Positions 1 to 5,772 of a DNA stretch of 5,772 bases are shown here, one piece after another (positions within the stretch are counted from its first letter, which is position 1; each line of letters starts with the position of its first letter). Location of the stretch: positions 1-5,772 of the forward strand of contig JAHEFC010000171.1 of NCBI GenBank assembly GCA_024640385.1, given 5' to 3'. The notes beneath the pieces are model-generated. The model saw nothing but the letters and a program-made list of their open reading frames with translations. It searched no databases and had not been told where the DNA came from. Position numbers and translations under genes: made by a program. Origin of the DNA: Sphingobacteriales bacterium (GTDB taxonomy: Bacteria; Bacteroidota; Bacteroidia; Chitinophagales; Chitinophagaceae).

Positions 1-173
1 CGTTTGGCCCCGCAAAGTTTAGCCATTACATGGAGGAACTTCCCCTGCGTGGCAGATACACTGATCTGGGGAATACCATACTTATCCAGTGACGTAATGG
101 TATTCTTTAATGCTTCATCTTCTTTTGCGAATCTGTCGTAAATATATTGGTCTACCTGTTCAAAAATACTCAT
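1..173 (-). CDS. O-methyltransferase, class I SAM-dependent (N-terminal fragment, cut by window edge)
   Basis: This frame was read directly from the minus strand. It starts with ATG at 173-171 and stays open for 57 codons to the window edge, so only the N-terminus is seen. The protein begins MSIFEQVDQYIYDRF. Around residues 33-57 it has the pattern IPQISVSATQGKFL followed by MAKLCGAKR. This is the lead-in to SAM-binding motif I in the catechol/caffeoyl-CoA O-methyltransferase-like family (Methyltransf_3, COG4122), where an LEIGTLGGYS-type stretch normally follows. That motif lies outside the window, so neither catalysis nor substrate can be judged. Family members methylate hydroxyl groups on small aromatics or sometimes other acceptors. 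The gene starts 18 bp after the dnaE2 stop in the same direction with no terminator between, so read-through from the mutasome operon is likely. A role in DNA repair is not implied. The family call is fairly confident despite the short length. Confidence 0.78.
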   Translation of the reverse strand, partial: MSIFEQVDQYIYDRFAKEDEALKNTITSLDKYGIPQISVSATQGKFLHVMAKLCGAK

Positions 174-191
174 AGAGTAATTTAATAAACT

Positions 192-3100
192 CTAATGAAA
201 GTTTCTGCCGCCATAAAAAACATCTTCACTTCTTTTGTCCGGCAAAGGAGCTTTTTCATCCGCCCTGGAAAGTGTAAGTAAAGGCAGGTCTTCTTTGGCG
301 GCAGGAGTCAGTTTTCGAAGCAATTTTGAAAAATTAAAACAGGCACTGACAATAACATGGATCACATCTCCTTCGATCTGTAGCTTGCCTTCTACCATGA
401 TCAGCTTGGACTGCAGGATCTCTTTACGGAATTGATCAAACATTTTTTCCCAGATCACCAGGTTGGCAAACCCGGTTTCATCTTCAATGGTCATAAAGCA
501 TACACCCTTTGCTGTACCCGGCCTTTGTCGCACCAGTACCAAACCTGCTACTTTAACATGATCCCCGTTTTTGAGTGAAGCCAGTTCAGCAGTTTTTACC
601 ACGTGCAACTGCGAAAGTTTTTCCCTGGTGAAACTTACCGGGTGTGCCTTTAAAGAAAGTGAAGTGGCCGCATAATCATGCACAACATGCTCGGGCATGC
701 TCATTTGGGGCAGTTCAACATGTTCATGGATGGATGCAGGAGCAGGCTCTCCTTTAAATACACCCGTTGAATGGTCTTTGGTAGATACTTCCCAAAGCGC
801 CTGCCTTCGATCCAACCCGATCGAGCGGAATGCATCTGCATCTGCCAGTCTCTCTATGGTGGCGGCCGATAAACTGCTGTCTCTTATTTCATGGATAGTA
901 GAAAAATGTTTTTTCCTTTCAGAACTGAAGGCGATCATTTCTTCATCTTTCAATCCTTTTACCTGCCTGAATCCAAGCCTTAAAGAAAAATAATTTCCTG
1001 ATTGTTCTTCCAATACATTATCCCAATGGGAATAATTGATATCTACCGGTCTAACATCAACTCCGTGGGCCCTTGCATCTCCAACGATCTGGGCAGGCTG
1101 GTAAAAACCCATTGGCATACTGTTCAATAAAGCACAGGCAAAAATTTCAGGGTAATAATATTTGATCCAGGACGACACATAGACCAACTGGGCAAAACTG
1201 GCGGCATGGCTTTCCGGGAAGCCATAGCTGCCAAAACCTTCCAGTTGTTTGAATACCCTTTCCGCGTATTCAGGTTCATAGCCTCTTTCCGTCATTCCCC
1301 TGATCAGTTTTTCGTGAAACTTTGATACCAGTCCTTTCGCTTTAAAAGTGGCCATACTTCTTCGAAGTCCGTCTGCTTCGGCCGGTGTGAAGCCAGCCGC
1401 TACTATGGCGATCTTCATGGCCTGCTCCTGGAATAAAGGCACACCAAGTGTTCGGCCTAATATTTCTTTCAATTCTTTGGAAGGGAACTGCACAGGCTCC
1501 TCTCCATTGCGACGCCTCAAATAAGGATGAACCATATCTCCCTGTATGGGCCCGGGCCTTACAATGGCCACTTCAATCACCAGGTCATAAAAACACCTGG
1601 GCTTCAAACGGGGCAACATGGATTGCTGCGCCCGGCTTTCGATCTGAAATACGCCTATCGTATCTGCCTTGCAGATCATATCATATACAGCAGCATCATC
1701 CTGTGGAATATTGGCCAGCGTGAGGTCCAGACCATAATGCTCTTTGGCCAGTGTGAATGCTTTCCTGATGCAGGTAAGCATGCCCAATGCCAGCACATCA
1801 ATTTTTAAAAACCCAAGGGCATCAATATCATCCTTGTTCCATTCAATACAGGTTCTGTTTTCCATACGGGCATTCAACACGGGGCAGAGCTCAGTGAGTT
1901 TATGCTGGGTGATCACAAAACCTCCCGTATGCTGCCCCAACTGCCGGGGAAATCCTATATACTGCCTGGTGAGCTGCATGACTTTTGCAAGATGTTTATC
2001 AGCAGGGTTCAATCCCTGCTCCAGCAGTCGATTGCCATCGAACCATTCATCCGTGTATTTCCATACTGAACTGGAGATCCTGCTGATGGTATCCACAGAA
2101 AGGCCCATGGCCTTCCCAACATCCCTGATCGCTCCCCGTTGGTGCTGTTGTGTAACAGTAGCCACAATGGCCGCCCTGTCACGACCGTATTTCTGATAGA
2201 TATACTGGATCACTTCTTCCCGGCGCTCATGTTCAAAATCCACATCTATATCAGGAGGCTCATTCCTGGCGGCAGAAATAAACCGTTCAAATAACAGGTC
2301 GAATTTTTCCGGATTGACGGAAGTGATCCCCAGGCAAAAACAAACCGTTGAATTGGCAGCAGAACCCCGGCCCTGGCAAAGTATACCTCGGTCACGGGCA
2401 AATCTTACAATATCATATACGGTAAGAAAATAGGCCGCATAATTCATCTGTTCAATAAAAGCCAATTCATAGTTTATCGCGGCCCTGGTTTTTTCAGGAA
2501 TGGGTTCGCCAAAATAATTCCGGGCTCCTTCCCAGGCTAATATGGTCAACTCCTCCTGCGGAGTACGTCCTTCCCTGGTGATCTCTTTGGGATATTGATA
2601 TTCTAATTCGTCCAGTGAAAATTGACAGGCAGCAGCCAGTTCATTGGTTTGAATAATAGCATCCGGATATTGCCTGAACAAACGATGCATTTCATCAATA
2701 GGTTTCAGGTATCGTTCTGCGTTAGGCAATAAACGATAGCCCGCATTTTGGATGGTGCATTTTTCCCTGATGCAGGTGAGGATATCCTGTAATTCCCTTC
2801 TCCCGCTTTCATGGTAATGGACATCATTGGTAGCAACAAGAGGCATTTGTGATCGATCAGATAATGCAGCCAGCATGTGCAGTTTCTTCAGGTCTGTCCC
2901 ATTATAAGTGCGTGTGGCAGCCAGGTAAACATCTTCTCCAAATATCTTCCGGTATTCTTCCACATCCTTATAAAAAGAATGGGAAAATTCAAATTCCTCA
3001 TTAAGTTCAGCAGAAGGGATGATGATGAATTTCAACCCGTCTTTATGATCGTAAACGTCTTTTTTATACAGATGGCATTCTCCTTTTTCTGCGCGAAGGT

Positions 3101-3386
3101 TGCCGGTTGACAATAACGAACAAAGGCCTGCATAAGAAGCCAGGTCAGTGGGGTAGGCGAGAAGGCTGGTTCCATCCAGGAGGTCCAGCCTGCAACCGGT
3201 AATGATCCTGATCCCTTTTGATTTTGCAGCTACATGGGCCCTGACCAATCCGGCTAATGTATTCCGGTCGGTAATTGCGATGGCAGTATATCCCAGTTCA
3301 GCTGCATGTTCCACCAACTCTTCAGGGTGCGATGCGCCCCTTAAGAAACTGAAATTGGTGGTGACCTGTAATTCCGTATAACTCAT
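192..3386 (-). CDS. dnaE2: Error-prone DNA polymerase DnaE2 (ImuC), C-family alpha subunit
   Basis: Complete 1064-residue protein, normal length for DnaE2 and shorter than replicative DnaE because the tau-binding C-terminal domain is missing. In order: PHP domain (about 1-270); palm with the C-family signature PPDIDVDF at 377-384 (D381, D383) and the third catalytic aspartate D530 in FLKIDVLALG; fingers and beta-binding-type regions with QGRGSAANS (338-346), RPGPIQGDMVHPYLRRR (610-626) and EGFGSYGFPESHAASFA (716-732); helix-hairpin-helix region (about 828-867); OB fold (about 944-1020). It ends GGRNFH, like the RDFH-type tail common in DnaE2. The PHP metal site is degraded: the usual HxH near the start is Q7-V-T9, and TDH is TDR41. 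D188 and H190 remain. Known DnaE2 proteins perform low-fidelity lesion bypass with ImuA and ImuB. The ATG at 3386 is chosen because SYTELQVTTNFSFLRGASHPEEL matches the usual DnaE2 N-terminus. It lies 9 bp after imuB, and the stop is TAG. Confidence 0.97.
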   Translation of the reverse strand: MSYTELQVTTNFSFLRGASHPEELVEHAAELGYTAIAITDRNTLAGLVRAHVAAKSKGIRIITGCRLDLLDGTSLLAYPTDLASYAGLCSLLSTGNLRAEKGECHLYKKDVYDHKDGLKFIIIPSAELNEEFEFSHSFYKDVEEYRKIFGEDVYLAATRTYNGTDLKKLHMLAALSDRSQMPLVATNDVHYHESGRRELQDILTCIREKCTIQNAGYRLLPNAERYLKPIDEMHRLFRQYPDAIIQTNELAAACQFSLDELEYQYPKEITREGRTPQEELTILAWEGARNYFGEPIPEKTRAAINYELAFIEQMNYAAYFLTVYDIVRFARDRGILCQGRGSAANSTVCFCLGITSVNPEKFDLLFERFISAARNEPPDIDVDFEHERREEVIQYIYQKYGRDRAAIVATVTQQHQRGAIRDVGKAMGLSVDTISRISSSVWKYTDEWFDGNRLLEQGLNPADKHLAKVMQLTRQYIGFPRQLGQHTGGFVITQHKLTELCPVLNARMENRTCIEWNKDDIDALGFLKIDVLALGMLTCIRKAFTLAKEHYGLDLTLANIPQDDAAVYDMICKADTIGVFQIESRAQQSMLPRLKPRCFYDLVIEVAIVRPGPIQGDMVHPYLRRRNGEEPVQFPSKELKEILGRTLGVPLFQEQAMKIAIVAAGFTPAEADGLRRSMATFKAKGLVSKFHEKLIRGMTERGYEPEYAERVFKQLEGFGSYGFPESHAASFAQLVYVSSWIKYYYPEIFACALLNSMPMGFYQPAQIVGDARAHGVDVRPVDINYSHWDNVLEEQSGNYFSLRLGFRQVKGLKDEEMIAFSSERKKHFSTIHEIRDSSLSAATIERLADADAFRSIGLDRRQALWEVSTKDHSTGVFKGEPAPASIHEHVELPQMSMPEHVVHDYAATSLSLKAHPVSFTREKLSQLHVVKTAELASLKNGDHVKVAGLVLVRQRPGTAKGVCFMTIEDETGFANLVIWEKMFDQFRKEILQSKLIMVEGKLQIEGDVIHVIVSACFNFSKLLRKLTPAAKEDLPLLTLSRADEKAPLPDKRSEDVFYGGRNFH

Positions 3387-3395
3387 AACATTTTC

Positions 3396-4898
3396 CTATG
3401 CAAAGAATCCATGCAAAAACCATTTATGGGACCTGGTTTCATTGTAGTGGCCCGATCTGAACAGCCAGTATCTTTTTCCCTCTTCATCTTCCACTTGATA
3501 ATAATCCCTGTGCCTGCCTCGCGCTATCCACCATTCCTGTTCTATCCGTTCAGGTCCATCCGCTTTTTTGATCTTGTGTATCTTCCCTTTATACCGGAAC
3601 ATCATGGGAGGATAATCAGGAATAGGTGCGGTCACCTCGATCTGTTCCGGAGGTGATAAAAGTTGCAGAGGCCGCAAGAGGTCCTTTCTCCATGTTGTTG
3701 ATGCTTCTTCAGTCAGTGAAACAGCGGGCCGGATGGATTTTTCAGGAAGATGATGTTCTGCCGGCAGAAAACGTTGAATGGAAAAAAGGCCTTTATGCGC
3801 GGATAACCTGTCGATCAGTTCGGCCAGCCTGATATCATTCAATCCTCCTGAACTCTCCCAGATCTTTTCCTGCAAAGGGGGCAGCTCTTCAACAACAGAA
3901 CTGGTCAATGTAAATAATTCTATACCGGGCTCTACTTTGAATGCAGAAAGTTTGTCTTCAAACAATCGATACAAATGATCAACATGGTGTGAAGCACGAC
4001 TGGTGGAAATGTTCAGCTCGGATACCTGACCATCTGCCCGGTATGCTTTGAAACATGCATTGCGCAACCCTTTCTGTTCCTGGCTAAGTTTGTGGCAGAG
4101 TTGTTCTAATGTTCTTCTCAATCCGATTTCTACTCCCGTTCTGGTCAGAATGGGTTCCAGGCAGGGTAATCTTTCTTCAAAAGGTTCAATGGGTACAACG
4201 GGTTCAAAAAATTCTTCTTCCGTTCCCAGGACCTGGTTGATACGTTTGATGAATGGATCTCCAAATCTTCTTCTTAATGATGTACGGGGAATCGCAATGA
4301 AATCCCTGATCCTGCGAAGTCCGAGCTTATATAATCTTTCAATGATTTCATTTTCGATCCTTAATGCGTCTGGGGGAAGATCGAGGATGGCATGGGCATG
4401 CAAACCTTTTTCTGCAACATAGGGTCTACCGCTAAACCGGGCCAGTCCCCATGCTGCACCTGCCGTATCTGCCATGGCTATGCCTGCTGAGTAGCCGCGA
4501 CTGTTGATCTTTTGTAAAATATCATGCATGTATGGAGAATCACCTCCCCAGAGATGCGAGCAGCCGGTAGCATCGATCATGATACCATCAGGAAGGTCCA
4601 TAGAAACAAAGGGAGAGAAGCGGATACTCCACTCTGCTATTCGCCTGATCAGTTTCTCTTCCAGTTCCGGTTTATCATCCTGCACTTCAAGTCCCGGAAG
4701 AATGGCCCTGGCATCTGCCACGGCCATGCCGGTAGTAATGCCATTTTTTTCAGCCAGTATGTTGGATGCACTAATGATCATTTTTCCATGTGAAGGGATC
4801 CTGAGAACAAAGGGCATGGATTTTAGGCGTGGTTCGCGGATGCTGAACCAGTCCGTTTTGAGATGATCAAACCAGATAGATAAAAATCTCTTCGACAT
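3396..4898 (-). CDS. imuB: ImuB, Y-family DNA polymerase-like mutasome adaptor
   Basis: Complete 500-residue protein with a Y-family fold. The palm begins RFLSIWFDHLKTDW, followed by a typical stretch around 41-70 (IISASNILAEKNGITTGM, then ADARAILPGL). The second palm motif is PDGIMIDATGCSHLWGG (103-119), followed by a little-finger-like region to about 335. Compared with Pol IV, the first catalytic aspartate is W9 and the DE pair is D104-G105, so two of three metal carboxylates are missing. This is the usual ImuB state and predicts no polymerase activity. A peptide QEKIW (343-347) sits where ImuB proteins carry the beta-clamp motif. The C-terminal domain has GPERIEQEWW (448-457), RDYYQVE (464-470), YWLFR (477-481) and WFLHGFFA (493-500), all ImuB hallmarks. 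In known systems ImuB links the clamp, ImuA and DnaE2. The ATG at 4898 follows the imuA TGA by one base (TGATATG), suggesting translational coupling. A nearby ATG at 4903-4901 is out of frame. The dnaE2 ATG follows 9 bp after the TAG stop. Confidence 0.96.
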   Translation of the reverse strand: MSKRFLSIWFDHLKTDWFSIREPRLKSMPFVLRIPSHGKMIISASNILAEKNGITTGMAVADARAILPGLEVQDDKPELEEKLIRRIAEWSIRFSPFVSMDLPDGIMIDATGCSHLWGGDSPYMHDILQKINSRGYSAGIAMADTAGAAWGLARFSGRPYVAEKGLHAHAILDLPPDALRIENEIIERLYKLGLRRIRDFIAIPRTSLRRRFGDPFIKRINQVLGTEEEFFEPVVPIEPFEERLPCLEPILTRTGVEIGLRRTLEQLCHKLSQEQKGLRNACFKAYRADGQVSELNISTSRASHHVDHLYRLFEDKLSAFKVEPGIELFTLTSSVVEELPPLQEKIWESSGGLNDIRLAELIDRLSAHKGLFSIQRFLPAEHHLPEKSIRPAVSLTEEASTTWRKDLLRPLQLLSPPEQIEVTAPIPDYPPMMFRYKGKIHKIKKADGPERIEQEWWIARGRHRDYYQVEDEEGKRYWLFRSGHYNETRSHKWFLHGFFA

Positions 4899-4899
4899 A

Positions 4900-5631
4900 T
4901 CATCCCGTTTTCTTTTGTGGTTGATGAATGGTTGTGTTTACATTTCTGATCAACCTGAATTTCCCTTTGATCCATTCAAGTTTCCATGAACCGGGTCTGC
5001 CATTTCTTACTTTTAAGAGATCCACCTGCCATCGGGGAAAACCGATGCCCGGAAGATCATCGGCCGATTCACTCGGTAGTGAACTGATCTTCCACCTGGT
5101 TACTGATGCTGTAGAATTCAATGGACGTGGATCTCGACGTATAATGAAACCTGTCACGTTACTGTTCTCAACGGCCAGTTGAAATCTTCTCGAGGCAGTA
5201 AAACTCAGATCTTTGATCTCTCCGATCACAGCGCTGAGTCCTCCGCATTTCAACGCCTCTTCCATGGCCCATTGAATATCTTTTTCTTTTTGCATGGAAA
5301 TGAAAATGAATTTTTCAGGGCTCAGACCGAAATAAGTCATGGCAGGAGGAAAAACGATGGGTGATTGGCTGATCCAAACGGCTGTACCACCATGAAGGAG
5401 GAGCGATGCCAGCAGGCCGGATATGAAACCTCCTGTTGCCGTTTCATCTTCCTGATCCTTGCAACAGAACTCATGGATGGCAGCCAGGGGAAATACCTTG
5501 TTCGGGAAAGCATTTTCGATGGCTCCCAAACCCAGCACCTGCGGCGCACCCTGCCGGGAAGGTTTATAACCCTGCAGTGGGAGGATGTCCTGGTTCAACC
5601 TGGCAATGATATCGGCTTTGGATGGATCCAT
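4900..5631 (-). CDS. imuA: ImuA, RecA-like error-prone repair accessory protein
   Basis: Complete 243-residue protein, a usual ImuA length. Recognisable landmarks are LGLGAIENAFPNKVFPLAAIHEF (read from about residue 33 to 55, split here as LGLGAIENAFP and VFPLAAIHEF), ATGGFISGLLASLL (65-78), the RecA-core-like AVIGEIKDL (134-142) with ASRRFQLAVE (146-155), and the C-terminal ImuA signature GFPRWQVDLLKVRNGRPGSW (197-216) with LEW (218-220). No GxxxxGK[ST] Walker A is present; the equivalent loop (about 54-68) is acidic and cysteine-bearing (FCCKDQEDE), so ATP binding is doubtful. In studied systems ImuA proteins contact ImuB and RecA and are needed for damage-induced mutagenesis. This is the first gene of the operon, one base upstream of imuB. 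The ATG at 5631 is the only plausible start: the frame stays open upstream to a TAA at 5748-5746 but has no ATG, GTG or TTG there. The call rests on the C-terminal signature and context. Confidence 0.93.
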   Translation of the reverse strand: MDPSKADIIARLNQDILPLQGYKPSRQGAPQVLGLGAIENAFPNKVFPLAAIHEFCCKDQEDETATGGFISGLLASLLLHGGTAVWISQSPIVFPPAMTYFGLSPEKFIFISMQKEKDIQWAMEEALKCGGLSAVIGEIKDLSFTASRRFQLAVENSNVTGFIIRRDPRPLNSTASVTRWKISSLPSESADDLPGIGFPRWQVDLLKVRNGRPGSWKLEWIKGKFRLIRNVNTTIHQPQKKTG

Positions 5632-5645
5632 ATGCTTTGGACCGA

Positions 5646-5653
5646 TAAAGATA
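5646..5653 (-). promoter_or_regulatory. Possible Bacteroidota -7 promoter box (weak)
   Basis: The minus strand reads TATCTTTA, matching 7 of 8 positions (two of them free) of the Bacteroidota -7 consensus TAnnTTTG, with A in place of the final G. It lies 14 bp upstream of the imuA ATG, which would give a very short 5' leader. At the expected 19-21 bp spacing upstream there is no clear TTTG -33 box; that interval is occupied by the palindrome and its flanking repeat. AT-rich DNA makes chance matches common, so this is only a candidate. Confidence 0.3.
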
Positions 5654-5656
5654 GGA

Positions 5657-5683
5657 TAAAATGCTAAAAAATTTAGTAAAATG
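5657..5683. promoter_or_regulatory. Candidate operator: palindrome flanked by identical 7-bp direct repeats
   Basis: A palindrome CTAAAAAATTTAG at 5664-5676 (perfect 5-bp arms CTAAA/TTTAG around three A) is abutted exactly on both sides by the heptamer TAAAATG (5657-5663 and 5677-5683). The two heptamers repeat at a 20-bp interval, about two helical turns, so a protein could contact both on one face. The element covers where a -33 box should lie relative to the possible -7 box and sits 26 bp upstream of the imuA start codon. The structure is seen directly; the operator role is inferred. The AT-rich composition raises the chance of coincidence. Confidence 0.4.
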
Positions 5684-5703
5684 AGATGTTTTTTTCGGGG
5701 GGA

Positions 5704-5731
5704 GGCGAGAGGCGAAAGGCGAGAGGTGATT
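5704..5731. repeat. Heptanucleotide tandem repeat, about four units
   Basis: The plus strand reads GGCGAGA (5704-5710), GGCGAAA (5711-5717), GGCGAGA (5718-5724) and the decayed GGTGATT (5725-5731), and is preceded by a G6A run (5697-5703) that fits the same purine-rich pattern. The 7-bp unit is not a multiple of three and it lies outside any gene. It resembles a small intergenic repeat or slippage product. I cannot tell from one window whether it belongs to a dispersed repeat family. Confidence 0.75.
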
Positions 5732-5772
5732 CCAGTGAACTGATTTTAGTCGGTTGATAAAAAGGGTTTTGA

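Larger units (their letters stand above)
5632..5772 (-). promoter_or_regulatory. Leader region of the imuA-imuB-dnaE2 operon
   Basis: A 141-bp stretch upstream of imuA with no coding sequence I can support on either strand. Read toward imuA it holds a GC-rich heptad repeat, a short T7/G6 homopolymer junction, an AT-rich palindrome bracketed by direct repeats, and a weak -7-like box. It must contain the operon promoter if the cassette is transcribed on its own, since the three genes are spaced by 1 and 9 bp. No E. coli-type CTGT-N8-ACAG or Bacillus-type GAAC-N4-GTTC LexA box is visible. The exact promoter is not certain. Confidence 0.6.

Noticed and set aside
668..706. Repeated catgc/gcatg strings near the dnaE2 linker, hinting at a hairpin
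   Set aside because: The arms are short and imperfect, lie within coding sequence encoding MSMPEHVVHD, and have no T-run, so they are not a terminator.
1744..2196. 150-codon plus-strand open frame opposite dnaE2
   Set aside because: It lies wholly antisense to the conserved polymerase core, has no recognisable family pattern, and reads like a shadow of the real frame.
4048..4866. Two plus-strand open frames of about 120 codons opposite imuB
   Set aside because: Both are fully antisense to conserved imuB regions and have no domain-like features.
4901..4903. ATG overlapping the imuA stop as an alternative imuB start (ATGA overlap)
   Set aside because: It is out of frame with imuB; the ATG at 4898-4896 is in frame and gives the family-typical N-terminus.
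5059..5068. Ten-base palindrome ATCGGCCGAT inside imuA
   Set aside because: It encodes ordinary ImuA residues (around 188-192) and a 10-bp palindrome in this length of sequence is expected by chance.
5337..5667. Minus-strand 70-codon and plus-strand 100-codon frames overlapping imuA
   Set aside because: Both overlap imuA almost completely. The peptides are low in recognisable structure, and imuA has the family signature.
5732..5772. Short inverted strings (CAGT/ACTG, ACT/AGT) at the right edge as a possible LexA box or terminator
   Set aside because: Arms are only 3-4 bp, match no known box, and lack a T-tract; nothing here exceeds chance.
1..5772. CRISPR array, tRNA/rRNA, insertion sequence, toxin-antitoxin or defence genes
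   Set aside because: No spaced repeats, RNA gene signatures, transposase motifs or defence domains were seen; about 97% of the window is the four minus-strand genes.

Overview
The window looks like a chromosomal segment from a Bacteroidota bacterium, most likely Chitinophagaceae or a relative. This is inferred from protein style (the ImuA, ImuB and DnaE2 sequences read like Bacteroidota versions), moderate GC, AT-rich gene junctions without clear Shine-Dalgarno sites, and a weak TAnnTTTG-like promoter element. The taxonomy is recognition from memory, not a search result. All real genes lie on the minus strand, so transcription runs from the right end to the left.

Layout in transcription order. 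Positions 5772-5632 are a non-coding leader with a heptanucleotide tandem repeat, a palindrome bracketed by two identical 7-bp direct repeats, and a possible weak -7 box. Then come imuA (5631-4900, RecA-like accessory protein), imuB (4898-3396, Y-family polymerase homologue with a degenerate active site) and dnaE2 (3386-192, error-prone C-family DNA polymerase). Spacers are 1 bp and 9 bp, so these three are almost certainly one operon. After 18 bp the first 57 codons of a SAM-dependent O-methyltransferase follow (173-1) and run off the left edge.

How they work together: imuA-imuB-dnaE2 is the known 'mutasome' cassette for translesion synthesis and damage-induced mutagenesis. The residues visible here fit the published division of labour. 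DnaE2 keeps the three polymerase aspartates, but its PHP domain has lost several metal ligands and I find no clamp-binding motif in it. ImuB has lost two of the three Y-family catalytic carboxylates but carries a plausible clamp-binding peptide and the conserved C-terminal domain. ImuA is RecA-like without a Walker A motif. ImuB is thus likely the clamp adaptor and DnaE2 the catalyst.

The core system is already described. The least explained part is the 141-bp leader, where no textbook LexA box is visible but a structured candidate operator is.
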